From Nocardia aurea (GTDB lineage: Bacteria; Actinomycetota; Actinomycetes; Mycobacteriales; Mycobacteriaceae): DNA of 64,000 nt. The stretch is from contig NZ_QCYJ01000127.1 in the NCBI RefSeq assembly GCF_003123685.1, forward strand, positions 310,001 through 374,000, in the 5' to 3' direction. The position numbers and the translations under genes were made by a program. Below the pieces are notes generated by a model. That model made no database searches, was not told the DNA's origin, and saw only the letters and a list, made by a program, of their open reading frames with translations. Of the stretch, positions 26,717 to 35,617 are shown piece by piece. Each line of letters begins with the position of its first letter. Position 1 is the stretch's first letter.

Positions 26717-27904
26717 ATGTTGCTGCGCCGGCTTGCCCGACCACTGCTCGCGACCGCGTTCATCGCCGACGGTGTCGATACGCTGATTCATCCACAGCCT
26801 CGCGCCAAGGCGGCCGCCGCGCTGGTCCAGCAGGGTGAACGATCCCTGCCGAACAATGTCGCCGCCAAACTGCCCGCCGATCCCGGCACCATCGTCCGGG
26901 TCAACGCGATCGCACAGGTCTCGGCCGGAACGCTGCTGGCGCTCGGCCGCGCACCGCGTCTCGCCTCGTTGGTGCTGGCCGCCACCGTCATCCCCGCGAC
27001 GGTCACCGAACAGGATTTCTGGGCCGAATCGGATCCGGACCGCAAGATCGCCAAGCGCAACGCCTTCCTCAAGGACATCAGCCTGCTCGGCGGCCTGATG
27101 ATCGCCAGTGCCGACACGGCGGGCAAGCCGTCGCTGGGCTGGCGCGGTCGGCGCGCGGCGCAGGGCGCTGCGGCCGCCGTCTCGGCCGCCCTGCCGATCG
27201 GGTCCTCGGATTCCTCGACCGCGTCCGCATTGCGCGGACAGGCCCACGACGCGGCGCTGCGTGCCCGTGAACTGGGCGGGGTAGCCGCGAGCAAGGGCGC
27301 CGAACTGGCCGGATCAGCGCAGACGCACGGCGCGGAATTGGTCGATCTGGCCAGGGAAAAGGCGCCCGAGGTGGCGACCAAGGTGCGCAAATCCCGTTTC
27401 ACCAAGGCCGCCAAGGAGCACGGCGCCGAGATCGCGGAAGTCGCCAGAATTCGAGGCGCGGAACTGGCCGAGGCGGCGCGCGAGCGCGGGTCGGACGCCG
27501 CCGAGATCGCTCGTCATCGCGGTGCCGACGTCGCCGAGGTCGCCCGCGAGCGCGGTGCCGAACTGGCGGGTGTGGCTCGTGAACGCGGCGGCGACTTCGC
27601 CGAGGTGGCCCGTGAACGTGGCACCGACTTCGCCGAGGTCGCTCGCGGACGTGGCGCCGAACTGGCCGGTGCCGCACGGGTCCGCGCGGCCGAACTGGCC
27701 GAGGCCGCGCGCGAACGTGGCGCGGAGCTGGCAGAGGTCGCGCGCGAACGTGGCGCGGAACTCGCGGAGACGGCGCGCGAGCGCGGCACCGACTTCACAG
27801 AGACCGCCAAGCATCGCGCGCCGGAGATCGCGGCGACCGCGCGTGAGCGCCGGGCCCTGCTGGCCGAGGCGGCGCGCGAGCGCGGCGAGGCGTGGCGACG
27901 CTGA
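26717..27904 (+). CDS. DoxX-family membrane protein with an 18-unit 11-residue repeat tail
   Basis: A 395-residue protein in two unlike halves. Residues 1-140 are a DoxX domain with four helices (LLATAFIADGVDTLIHP at the start, then IVRVNAIAQVSAGTLLAL). DoxX proteins in mycobacteria take part in membrane thiol/oxidative-stress complexes. After a linker, residues 193-388 are eighteen tandem units of the pattern RGAELAEVARE. One unit is short by two residues; the last fourteen are exact 11-mers. The 11-residue period, Ala-rich and alternately charged, predicts a long amphipathic right-handed coiled coil or membrane-surface helix. ATG 26717 has GAGAAAGGG upstream. Confidence 0.82.
   Translation: MLLRRLARPLLATAFIADGVDTLIHPQPRAKAAAALVQQGERSLPNNVAAKLPADPGTIVRVNAIAQVSAGTLLALGRAPRLASLVLAATVIPATVTEQDFWAESDPDRKIAKRNAFLKDISLLGGLMIASADTAGKPSLGWRGRRAAQGAAAAVSAALPIGSSDSSTASALRGQAHDAALRARELGGVAASKGAELAGSAQTHGAELVDLAREKAPEVATKVRKSRFTKAAKEHGAEIAEVARIRGAELAEAARERGSDAAEIARHRGADVAEVARERGAELAGVARERGGDFAEVARERGTDFAEVARGRGAELAGAARVRAAELAEAARERGAELAEVARERGAELAETARERGTDFTETAKHRAPEIAATARERRALLAEAARERGEAWRR
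27293..27901 (+). repeat. 33-bp coding repeats (11-residue units)
   Basis: Within the DoxX gene, in-frame 33-base units related to CGCGGCGCGGAACTGGCCGA repeat from 27293 to about 27880. The fourteen units from 27419 onward keep exact period. The DNA has diverged at third positions while the protein pattern is kept, so selection acts on the peptide. Confidence 0.85.
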
Positions 27905-28300
27905 TCGTCTCCGCCGCGCGCGGCGAACACTGACGGACCGGGTCGACGGGTATGTGGCGGAAGTGGATTCCGACACATACCGGTCGGCCCGTTCGCTTTC
28001 GGACGGACGCGCCCCCGCCGGTTTCCGGACCAGCGGCCTCCCCGCTACCCCTGCGGATTTCCATAGCGGCTCGACACCACAGGACGGCGAATACGGGGTC
28101 TTGCGACAATTCGACGCTGTCTTCCGGTACAACAGACACGTAGCGCCGGAGTCCGACCCGTGATCGAATCGCCGCGCGACCCGCTCAGGCGGGCCGTGTG
28201 AGATATTCAGCGACATCGCAGCGAAGGAACCTGTGTGCGACGGTGGACCCGCGAAGGTCTGCCTCTTGCCTGTATGTCCAGGGCCCCGAGTTGTCAGATT
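27905..28300. other. Gene-free region
   Basis: About 400 bases with no convincing gene. Overlapping plus- and minus-strand ORFs here are shadows extending from the DoxX repeat. A TTGCGACAATTCGACG stretch near 28102 may contain a promoter for the small downstream ORF. Confidence 0.45.
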
Positions 28301-28501
28301 GTGAGTACCGCAGTGGATCTCGATCTCGTCCGATACCGCGCCACCGACGATGTGCTGGCGTGCCAGATCTCCGGTAAACAGTTGCGCCGATTGGTGCGGA
28401 CCACCGTCGGGCTGTCGGACGAGTCGATCGAATTGCTCACCCAGCTCAGCGAACGGCTGCGGACGGCCGAGGGCGCACTGCCGGACCCCGCCATGATCTA
28501 G
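28301..28501 (+). CDS. Small hypothetical protein
   Basis: A 66-residue ORF if it starts at GTG 28301; longer starts at 28274 or 28235 exist. The C-terminal part looks protein-like: ISGKQLRRLVRTTVGLSDESI, then two amphipathic helices ending LSERLRTAEGALPDP. No family was recognised. Its stop codon overlaps the stop of the convergent lactate monooxygenase gene by four bases at the palindrome CTAG. Confidence 0.45.
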   Translation: MSTAVDLDLVRYRATDDVLACQISGKQLRRLVRTTVGLSDESIELLTQLSERLRTAEGALPDPAMI

Positions 28502-29667
28502 TGTGCCGCACGGCCTTTCGTCGTCGGGCGGATGTTCTCGCGGATCGCCGCGATATCCCGGTAGCCGTTGACCGCCATCAGCAGGTCGGCCTCGGCCAGG
28601 ATCATGCGCAGCAGGTGCACCAGGCCGGGCACGCCGCCGAGTGCCAGCCCGTAGACATAGGGGCGGCCGATGCCGACCATGGTCGCGCCGAGGCCGATGG
28701 CCTTGATCACATCCGAACCCGAGCGCACCCCCGAGTCGAACAGCACCGGCACCCGGTCGTCGACCGCGGCGACGATATCCGGCAGCGTCTCCAGGGCGCT
28801 GAGTCCGCCGTTGGCCTGGCGTCCGCCGTGATTGGAGCAGTAGATGCCGTCGACGCCGTGGTCGAGCGCGCGGCGCGCGTCCTCCGGATGGGAGATCCCC
28901 TTGAGCATGATCGGCAGATCGGTCAGCGAACGAAGCCATTCCAGGTCGTCCCAGGTCAGGGCGTTGCCGAAAGTGCCGATCCAGTGCAGCACGATCATCT
29001 TGGGGTCGTCGGTACCCGCCATCCGCTGGAAGACCGGATCGCTGGTGTAGTTCTTCAGCACATGTCCGCGCAGCTGCGGGAAGTTGCCGGTCGACAGGTC
29101 GCGCGGACGCCATCCGGGAATCCAGGTGTCGAGCGTGACCGCGATACCCCGATAACCCGCGCGTTCGGCCCGGCTCACCAGACTCGCGGCGAGATCACGA
29201 TTCTTGGGCGTGTACAGCTGGAAGAAGCCCGGCGTGCTCCCGGCGTGCGGGATGACGTCCTCGAGCGGATCTTCCATCAGCGTGGAGAAGATCGCGGGGA
29301 CGCCGGTGGCCGCCGAGGCCTGCGCGACCGCGATATCACCGTGTTTGTCGCCGGTGACCACTCCGATGACGCCGACCGGTGCCATGAACACCGGACTCGC
29401 GAAGTTCTGACCCCACGCGGTCACCGACAGATCGCGCTCGGTCGCGCCGACGAGCATGCGCGGTATCAGACCCCAGTCCTCGAATGCCTCGGCATTGCGC
29501 CGCTGGGTCAGTTCGTCGCCCGCGCCGCCCGCGATATAGGAATGCAGCGAGGTGGGCAGCGCCGCCGCGGCCTTGGCCTCCAGCGTGGCGTAGTCCATCG
29601 GGAACTCGGGCAGGTTGCCGCCGAGCGCGGCGAAGTAGATCTCGTTCTGGTAGTCGGCGAACGCCAT
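28498..29667 (-). CDS. FMN-dependent alpha-hydroxy-acid oxidase, lactate 2-monooxygenase type
   Basis: A 389-residue flavoprotein close in length to mycobacterial lactate 2-monooxygenase, which converts L-lactate and O2 to acetate, CO2 and water. ATG 29667 follows AAAGGGCCG. The FMN barrel is recognisable from SPVFMAPVG (FMN-binding strand), through FQLYTPKNRD, to the lysine of MLKGISHPED. The catalytic histidine lies in YCSNHGGRQANGG, with the paired arginine nearby. Phosphate binding is by DSGVRSGSDV and GIGRPYVYG. The C-terminus (NGYRDIAAIRENI) is typical. It follows the SnoaL-like gene on the same strand. Confidence 0.87.
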   Translation of the reverse strand: MAFADYQNEIYFAALGGNLPEFPMDYATLEAKAAAALPTSLHSYIAGGAGDELTQRRNAEAFEDWGLIPRMLVGATERDLSVTAWGQNFASPVFMAPVGVIGVVTGDKHGDIAVAQASAATGVPAIFSTLMEDPLEDVIPHAGSTPGFFQLYTPKNRDLAASLVSRAERAGYRGIAVTLDTWIPGWRPRDLSTGNFPQLRGHVLKNYTSDPVFQRMAGTDDPKMIVLHWIGTFGNALTWDDLEWLRSLTDLPIMLKGISHPEDARRALDHGVDGIYCSNHGGRQANGGLSALETLPDIVAAVDDRVPVLFDSGVRSGSDVIKAIGLGATMVGIGRPYVYGLALGGVPGLVHLLRMILAEADLLMAVNGYRDIAAIRENIRPTTKGRAAH

Positions 29668-29767
29668 CGTCCGGCCCTTTCGTCGGCGGCAGGTCACGGG
29701 GGCGCCCGGACGCTCCCTCCGGATCCTAGACAGCGCGGCGAGGCGGCGGACCCGGAACCCGATGCCG

Positions 29768-30577
29768 CTACGCGTCGGTGTCGAGGAACAGGACGATCCG
29801 CCGGACAGCGACGTCGCGCCGATCGAAGTCGATGATGGCCACGCCGCGTGCGTCGCCGAGGTCGACCGAGACGGTGACCGCGCGTCCGGCGGCGATCACC
29901 TTGTCCCAGCGCATATTTCGCGTGCGGTCGACGAAATCGGCCACCGACACCGAAGTGCCCGGTCGCAGTTCCAGTTCGGCGTGTCCTCCGAGCAGCTCAC
30001 CCACCCCGGCGACGTCGCCGACAGCGGCGGCGGTGAACAGCGCGTCGACACGTCGCTTACCGGCGCGTCCGACGCTCGACAGCGCCCGCATCATGCCGAT
30101 GGCGCCGCCGACGCCCTGGTTGCGGACCAACTGCGGCCCCAGTCGCACGGCCGCACCGATACCGCGCGGTCCGGTGCGCAGCAGTTGCCCGATCATCGGG
30201 GCCAGTTCCCAGTGCGCCGCCAGCCGTGCGATCTTCCACGCCGCGCCGACCTCGGCCAAGTCGTAGCGCAGGTGCATCGGCACGGTGACCGTCGCCCCGG
30301 TGGACATGGTGATGGAGATCGACAGATCGCGCACCACGGTCGGACCGGCGACGAGGTCACGCCGCACGTCGAAGGCGATGGTGTTGGGCCCGATGAAGGT
30401 GTCGTAGAAGCGCCCGATCGCGACCTTGCCGACGTGCGGACGGGAGCCGACCGGATCGTTGACCGCGGCGTCCTCGCCGAACAGATCGACCCACGCCGCC
30501 TTGTCGTGCGCCGCGACGGCGCGCGGCGACGCGAGTACGGCGGCGAGCAGAGCGTCCGCGGTCGAATCCAGCGGCAT
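29768..30577 (-). CDS. Double NTF2-like (SnoaL / ketosteroid-isomerase-like) protein
   Basis: A 269-residue protein with two NTF2-type cone folds. The first (~5-125) opens with a helix containing DKAAWVDLFGEDAAVNDPVG and ends in a sheet (WKIARLAAHWE). The second (~160-265) repeats the pattern with VDALFTAAAVGDVAGV and IIDFDRRDVAVRRIVLFLD. Such proteins often isomerise or hydrate steroid intermediates. ATG 30577 is chosen because GGAGGA lies seven bases upstream. It diverges from the steroid-reductase-like gene across a KstR-type palindrome, so a role in sterol catabolism is likely. Confidence 0.77.
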   Translation of the reverse strand: MPLDSTADALLAAVLASPRAVAAHDKAAWVDLFGEDAAVNDPVGSRPHVGKVAIGRFYDTFIGPNTIAFDVRRDLVAGPTVVRDLSISITMSTGATVTVPMHLRYDLAEVGAAWKIARLAAHWELAPMIGQLLRTGPRGIGAAVRLGPQLVRNQGVGGAIGMMRALSSVGRAGKRRVDALFTAAAVGDVAGVGELLGGHAELELRPGTSVSVADFVDRTRNMRWDKVIAAGRAVTVSVDLGDARGVAIIDFDRRDVAVRRIVLFLDTDA

Positions 30578-30621
30578 GACGGGTTCCTCCATGGTCACGG
30601 TCGAACGACGGTACGCCTATG

Positions 30622-30637
30622 TTAGAACATGTTCTAA
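30622..30637. promoter_or_regulatory. KstR-type operator
   Basis: TTAGAACATGTTCTAA is a perfect 16-base palindrome matching the core of the KstR (TetR-family) consensus TnnAACnnGTTnnA in Mycobacterium and Rhodococcus. It lies between two divergent genes, both with steroid-related folds, 45 and 48 bases from their starts. It should give repression relieved by a cholesterol-derived CoA ester. Confidence 0.85.
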
Positions 30638-30684
30638 TTTTGGCGCAGGCCGTCGGCCGCGCACCCGCTCGACAAAGGACCTCG

Positions 30685-31485
30685 ATGGATTGGTACACCG
30701 GCGATTCCGCCTATGACACCGTACTCGCTGTCGCCTTCGCGTTCGCCGCGTTCGTGCTGGTAGGAGGCCTGTTCACGCAGAGTCCCTACGGGCGGTTCGC
30801 GACGGCGAAACTCGGATTCAACCTCCCGCCGAAACTCGGCTGGTGGCTGATGGAGATCCCGGCGACGGTGGTGTTCGCGGTGTTCTACCTCGGTGGCCCG
30901 CAGCGATTCGAGCCCGTTCCACTGGCACTCGCGGCGATCTGGCTGCTGCACTACGGAAACCGCGGCTGGTTCTTCCCGCTGTCGATCCGGCAGGTGCCGG
31001 GCAAACGCGGCAGCTTCAATATCTCGGTCCTGGCGATGGGCATGTTCGTGACCGCGATGCACGGCTACCTGAACGGGGCGTTCTTCGGTCACGACTACCG
31101 CGATCAGTACGACACCGACTGGTTCACCGATCCGCGCTTCCTTGTCGGCGTGGTGATCTACCTGTGCGGGTTCACCCTGCTCGTTCGCTCGGAGTCCATC
31201 GTGCGCAACCTGCGCGACAAGACCGATCCGGGTTCCGCGCGATCGACGGAATACCGGATTCCGTACGGCTTCGGGTTCCGGTACGTCACCAGCCCCGCCT
31301 ATCTCGGCGAACTGATCGCGTGGGCGGGTTTCGCACTGCTCAGCTGGTCACTGGCCGGAGTGGTGATCTTCCTGATCACCGCGGGCAATCTGGTGCCGCG
31401 CGCGTTCGCGACCCACCGGTGGTACCGCGAACGGTTCACCGATTACCCGACCGAGCGAAAAGCCTTGATTCCCTATGTGATCTGA
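30685..31485 (+). CDS. Steroid 5-alpha-reductase-like membrane protein (Steroid_dh family)
   Basis: A 266-residue integral membrane protein with about six helices. The C-terminal third carries the family's NADPH-binding pattern: YRIPYGFGFRYVTSPAYLGE, then a helix, then NLVPRAFATHRWYRERF and a terminal YP motif (TDYPTERKALIPYVI). This is the 3-oxo-5-alpha-steroid 4-dehydrogenase family, which reduces the steroid delta-4 bond. ATG 30685 has AAAGGA upstream. KstR-type control at 30622-30637 supports a role in steroid metabolism. The 3' end overlaps the convergent DUF2231 gene by 13 bases. Confidence 0.85.
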   Translation: MDWYTGDSAYDTVLAVAFAFAAFVLVGGLFTQSPYGRFATAKLGFNLPPKLGWWLMEIPATVVFAVFYLGGPQRFEPVPLALAAIWLLHYGNRGWFFPLSIRQVPGKRGSFNISVLAMGMFVTAMHGYLNGAFFGHDYRDQYDTDWFTDPRFLVGVVIYLCGFTLLVRSESIVRNLRDKTDPGSARSTEYRIPYGFGFRYVTSPAYLGELIAWAGFALLSWSLAGVVIFLITAGNLVPRAFATHRWYRERFTDYPTERKALIPYVI

Positions 31486-31958
31486 ACAAGCGCGGCGGTT
31501 CCCGACGGTGCGCCCCACACGGCGCGCGCACCGGACTCGCCCACCCGGAAGACCTGAACGGTGGCCGCGACCCCGGCCACGATCACGAGTACGGCCAGTG
31601 CCGCGACGAGGACCCGCGCGAGTGGCTTGCCACGCCGTTCGCGCAGGTGGACGACGAGCAGTGCCACCGTCAGCACCACGAGCGGAACGACGAACCAGGT
31701 CATCGTCGAGCCGAGATCGGCGTGGGTCCGCAATGTCTCGGAGGGGCCGAAGTTCCGGGCGAACGTCTCGCCCGCGTCCACGGTGATCGGGGTCAGCACC
31801 ATCGTGACCGCGGCGAGCACGGTGGTCAGCCAGATCAGCGCCCGCCGCGCCGACGGCCACACGGCGGCGAGCACCGCCAGCGACGCGGTCAGCGGAACGA
31901 GTACCACCACGGCGTGGACCAGCAGGACGTGGGCGGGTAGACCGTTGATGGTCTGCAC
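31473..31958 (-). CDS. DUF2231 membrane protein
   Basis: A 161-residue protein with four transmembrane helices. It starts VQTINGLPAHVLLVHAVVVL, the usual DUF2231 beginning with a conserved PxHxLLVH-type motif (His14 in LVHAVVV). A further histidine (RTHADLGS) lies between helices 2 and 3. These histidines may bind heme or metal, as proposed for the family. GTG 31958 has GAGGAGG upstream. It is convergent with the steroid reductase gene and separated from the upstream synthetase by a long hairpin, so it is probably a single-gene unit. Confidence 0.78.
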   Translation of the reverse strand: MQTINGLPAHVLLVHAVVVLVPLTASLAVLAAVWPSARRALIWLTTVLAAVTMVLTPITVDAGETFARNFGPSETLRTHADLGSTMTWFVVPLVVLTVALLVVHLRERRGKPLARVLVAALAVLVIVAGVAATVQVFRVGESGARAVWGAPSGTAALVQIT

Positions 31959-32051
31959 GGGAGCCTCCTCGGCATCGACCGCGTCGGCGGTCCACCGACA
32001 GTGTCGTCCCCGATCATATTTTCCGCGCGGCGACCACGCGGCCGAAGTCAT

Positions 32052-32103
32052 CGACCGGCGTGCGAGGGAGGTAGGTGGGTGGGGCACCCTCGCACGCCGG
32101 TCG
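32052..32103 (-). terminator. 17-bp stem hairpin after the minus-strand acyl-CoA synthetase
   Basis: CGACCGGCGTGCGAGGG (32052-32068) pairs perfectly with CCCTCGCACGCCGGTCG (32087-32103) around an 18-base loop. It starts 13 bases after the synthetase stop on the minus strand and isolates it from the DUF2231 gene. There is no T-run, a form common in actinobacteria. Confidence 0.8.
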
Positions 32104-32116
32104 GGCGCAATAAAGA

Positions 32117-33634
32117 TCAGGAATCGCTGTGCGCGACCGCGTATCGCAGTCGCAACTCTCGCTTGAGCACCTTGTGACTCGGACCGAGCGGCAGTTCGTT
32201 CAGGAATTCCACCCGGCGCGGGTACTTGTGCTTGGCCAGGTGTTCGCGGCCGTATTCGATGATGCCCGCGGCGGTGTCGGCGTCGGGGAGTGTGGATTCC
32301 GTCGGCACGACCACCGCGCAGATCTCCTCGCCGTAGGTCGGGTCGGGAACCCCGATCACCGCCACCTGCGCGATGCCGGGATGACGCAACAGCGCGGCTT
32401 CGACCTCGGTCGGATACACGTTGAAACCGCCGCGGATGATCAGATCCTTGGTGCGGTCGACGATCCGGACGAAACCGTCCTCGTCCTTGACGCCGAGATC
32501 ACCGGTGCGGAACCAACCGTCGACGACGGCTTCCTCGGTCGCCGCCGAATTGCCGATGTACCCGTTGAACACGTTGTGTCCACGAACCACGACCTCGCCC
32601 AGTTCCCCGGTCGGCAGCAGCGAGATCGCGCGGCCCAGGTCCGGATCGGCGATCTCCACGTCGACACCCCACACCGGATGGCCGACGGTGCCCGCGCGCG
32701 AACCGAAATCGGGTTGGTTGACCGCGGCCGACGGCGAGGTCTCCGACAGGCCGTACCCCTCGAGGATCTGCGCGCCGAAGGTCGCCTCGAAGGCTTCGAG
32801 TACCGCGCCGGGCAAGGCCGCGCCACCGGAGACGCACAGGCGCAGGGCGGGTAGCCGCTCGGCCCGCGCCGCGGCCTCGATCAGGCCGATGTACATGGTC
32901 GGCACCCCGTGGAAGGTGTCGACATTCTCGGCGACCATCAACCGAATCGCTTCGGCCGCGTCGAATCTGGGCTGCAATACCAGCGCCGCGCCCGCGCGCC
33001 AGGTCGAATTCATCGACACCGTCTGGCCGAAGACGTGGAACAGCGGCAACGCGCCGAGGGTCACGTGTTCGGGACGGACGTCGTTCGCGTCGAAGGCGTT
33101 GACCGTCGCGTTCATGACCAGATTCAGGTGGCTCAACTCGGCCCCCTTCGGCGTTCCCGTGGTGCCACTGGTGTAGAAGATCACCGCGGGATCCTCCGGC
33201 GCCCGCGACACGAACGCCGGAATCGGTTCTCCCGATAGCGAATCCGGCGCGACGCACGGAATTTCGGCGATCGAGGCCGCCGCCTCGCCGACCGGGGCGA
33301 ACAGCGGGTGGCACACCATCAGGGTGACTCCGCTGTCACGCAGGACGTGCGCGGCCTCGCGCGCGGTCAGCAGCAGGTGCACCGGCACCACCACCGCGCC
33401 CGCCGCGAGGATCGCGTAGTAGGCGCGCGGGAATTCGGCCGTGTTGGGGCACATGAGCGCGACCCGATCGCCGGGGCGGATTCCGAGCGCGATCAGCGCC
33501 GCGGCCTGACCGCGCGCCTGTTCCCACAGTTCGCCGAAGGTGATCCGGTGCTCGCCCTCGATCAGCGCGATCCGATCCGGCCGACGCTTGGCCTGCTCGG
33601 CGAGGACGCTGGCGAGCGACAGTGTCGCATTCAT
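32117..33634 (-). CDS. Long-chain fatty-acid-CoA ligase
   Basis: A 505-residue FadD-type ligase, shorter than the other three synthetases in the window. ATG 33634 is the only good start. The ATP loop is YTSGTTGTPKGAELS (~153). EGYGLSETSP is the adenine motif, and IVDRTKDLIIRGGFNVYPTE (~390) is the hinge. The catalytic lysine is in GPSHKVLKREL (~486); here GPSHK replaces the usual N-x-TGK. It has a single cysteine pair far apart and no extra domain. Its own terminator follows, and the upstream region is a 600-base divergent intergenic space. Confidence 0.87.
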   Translation of the reverse strand: MNATLSLASVLAEQAKRRPDRIALIEGEHRITFGELWEQARGQAAALIALGIRPGDRVALMCPNTAEFPRAYYAILAAGAVVVPVHLLLTAREAAHVLRDSGVTLMVCHPLFAPVGEAAASIAEIPCVAPDSLSGEPIPAFVSRAPEDPAVIFYTSGTTGTPKGAELSHLNLVMNATVNAFDANDVRPEHVTLGALPLFHVFGQTVSMNSTWRAGAALVLQPRFDAAEAIRLMVAENVDTFHGVPTMYIGLIEAAARAERLPALRLCVSGGAALPGAVLEAFEATFGAQILEGYGLSETSPSAAVNQPDFGSRAGTVGHPVWGVDVEIADPDLGRAISLLPTGELGEVVVRGHNVFNGYIGNSAATEEAVVDGWFRTGDLGVKDEDGFVRIVDRTKDLIIRGGFNVYPTEVEAALLRHPGIAQVAVIGVPDPTYGEEICAVVVPTESTLPDADTAAGIIEYGREHLAKHKYPRRVEFLNELPLGPSHKVLKRELRLRYAVAHSDS

Positions 33635-34252
33635 GGGAAGTACTCCTGTTCTATCGATGACCGCGCTGTCACGAGCGACACGTGCCGTCGCCCGGCCGCG
33701 ATCTCCGGTCGGCTCGATCGGGTCCGCGGACGCGGTGCGCCCGCCGACGGGCTACCGGGTTCGTCGGAGGGGTCCGGCGCACCGGACGCCGCGGGGGTTC
33801 GCCACCGCACGCGACGGCGACACGGGGGACGTCATCGACGAGCTGGCCGAATGGTGCCGGTCACCGGATCCGTGACGTCGCGGATCGCGCGAACGACCGG
33901 CCGCTTCCCTTCCGGAGCGTGCGATATGCGCCGTCCGCGACTCGCAGCCCATGGGAACCTCCGAAACTAGCAGTGCAAGTTTCGACCAGGCTATGCCTGA
34001 TACACAGGGCAACGCAAGTATCAAATTTGGCCGGATCGTCCGACCGGACCATCACGCTCCGACACGGCGGTCGGTCACTGCATCCACGGGAGAAATTCTC
34101 GGACAGCCCTTGTGCTCGCCGACAATTAATTCCGGGGTCCGGAATTGTTAGATTCGACGGACCGGTTCGACATTTTCCGAATCCGACGACCGGCTTCCCG
34201 CGCCCGCCACGGCGTGACGCGCCCGCGGCGCGATTCGAGAGGATGGACGGCA
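33635..34252. other. Long divergent intergenic region
   Basis: About 620 bases with no credible gene; the ORFs here are Arg/Pro-rich composition artefacts. The stretch 33960-34150 is AT-richer than its surroundings. It includes two similar words, GTGCAAGTTTCGAC (from 33973, one base aside) and ACGCAAGTATCAAAT (34012-34026), about 42 bases apart. It probably holds divergent promoters for the ligase and the lipase. Confidence 0.4.
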
Positions 34253-35617
34253 GTGAGCATGCCCGCCGAATCGGCGCCGGTCGCACCGAACGCGAGGCCG
34301 GTTGCGGGTTCCGCCGCCGCGCGACTTCCCGAGGACGACGAATTCTACTGTCCACCCGATGATTTCGCACTACTACCGGCCGGAACGATCCTGCGTGCCC
34401 GCAGCGTCGAACTCGCGCTGTTCGGCCGGATTCCACAGCGGGTGACGGCATGGCAGTTGCTCTACCGCACCAACGGCATCGACGGAGGCGCGGAGGCGGC
34501 GGTGACCACCGTCGCCCTGCCCCTCGACGTCGAGCCGGACGCCGACCGGCGACTCCTCGCGTTCCAATGCGCCATCGACGGTGTGAGCTCGCGCTGTTTC
34601 CCCTCCTACGCGCTGCGCAGGGGCGCTCGCGCGCTCGGCGCGATACCGCAGCTGGAACTGCCGGTGATCGCCGAGGCGCTCGCCCGCGGCTGGGCGGTGA
34701 CCGTGCCCGATCACGGCGGCATGGGCGGCCATTTCGGAGTGGCGCGCGAACCCGGGTATCGTGCGCTCGACGCGATAAGGGCCGCAATGGATTTCGCGCC
34801 GCTCGGGCTACACCCTGGGACCTCGGTGGCGCTCTGGGGGTATTCGGGAGGCGGGCTCGCGACGGCGTGGGCGGCCGAGGTCGCCGGCGAGTACGCACCG
34901 GAACTCGATATCGTCGGCGCGGTGGCCGGATCGCCGGTCGGCGACCCCGCGGCGGCGTTCATCCGGCTGAACGGATCGCTGATGGCGGGGTTCTCGACGG
35001 TCTGCGTCGCGGCGTTGCGGCGGGCCTATCCGGCACTGGACCGGGCGTTGCGCGAATTCGGGACCGCGCAATTCCACACACTGCTCGCCGACGCGGAATC
35101 ACGCACCACGCTGGCGCTGCTCGCCCGTTTCGCGGGCAAGAACATGGACGACTACAGCACCACCGGATTCACCGACATCCTGGCTCGACCGGCGGTGCGG
35201 CGCGTGCTCGACGACATCCGGCCGGGACAGCGCGCGCCCGCGATGCCCCTGCTCGTCATCCAGGGCGTGCACGACGAACTGATCGCCGTCGCCGATATCG
35301 ACGGGCACGTGCGGCGCTATCGCGAAGCGGGCGCCCACGTGCGCTACCTGCGCGACCGTCTCAGCCTGCACCTGGCGCTGCTCTATCTGGGCGTTCCGGC
35401 CACGATGAACTGGGTGGCGGACCGATTCGACGGTCTCGATCTGCCACCCGCCCACACCGAGACGGTCTGGTCGATCGCCTGGACCACGCGCGAAGCCGTC
35501 GGCCATCTGCGCTTCGCGGCACTGGTCGCCCGCGTACTGACCGGACGTCCGATCACCGCGCGACGCGGCCGGGCCGGGATCGCGAGAACCCGGTCTCAGC
35601 CGAAATGGCAGACGTAG
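34253..35617 (+). CDS. Secretory-lipase-type alpha/beta hydrolase (LIP family)
   Basis: A 454-residue hydrolase starting at GTG 34253 (GAGAGGA upstream) or ATG 34259. The LIP family pattern is clear: FYCPPDDFALLPAGTILRAR near the N-terminus, YRTNGIDGGAEAAVTTVALP, then DHGGMGGHFG. The nucleophile elbow is GYSGGGLATAWAAE, with Ser in GYSGG (~residue 200). The acid is probably Asp in QGVHDELIA and the histidine is near LSLHLALLYLG. No signal peptide is obvious despite the family name, so it may stay cytosolic or use another route. Likely substrates are lipid esters. It overlaps the convergent ppnP gene by 22 bases. Confidence 0.8.
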   Translation: MSMPAESAPVAPNARPVAGSAAARLPEDDEFYCPPDDFALLPAGTILRARSVELALFGRIPQRVTAWQLLYRTNGIDGGAEAAVTTVALPLDVEPDADRRLLAFQCAIDGVSSRCFPSYALRRGARALGAIPQLELPVIAEALARGWAVTVPDHGGMGGHFGVAREPGYRALDAIRAAMDFAPLGLHPGTSVALWGYSGGGLATAWAAEVAGEYAPELDIVGAVAGSPVGDPAAAFIRLNGSLMAGFSTVCVAALRRAYPALDRALREFGTAQFHTLLADAESRTTLALLARFAGKNMDDYSTTGFTDILARPAVRRVLDDIRPGQRAPAMPLLVIQGVHDELIAVADIDGHVRRYREAGAHVRYLRDRLSLHLALLYLGVPATMNWVADRFDGLDLPPAHTETVWSIAWTTREAVGHLRFAALVARVLTGRPITARRGRAGIARTRSQPKWQT

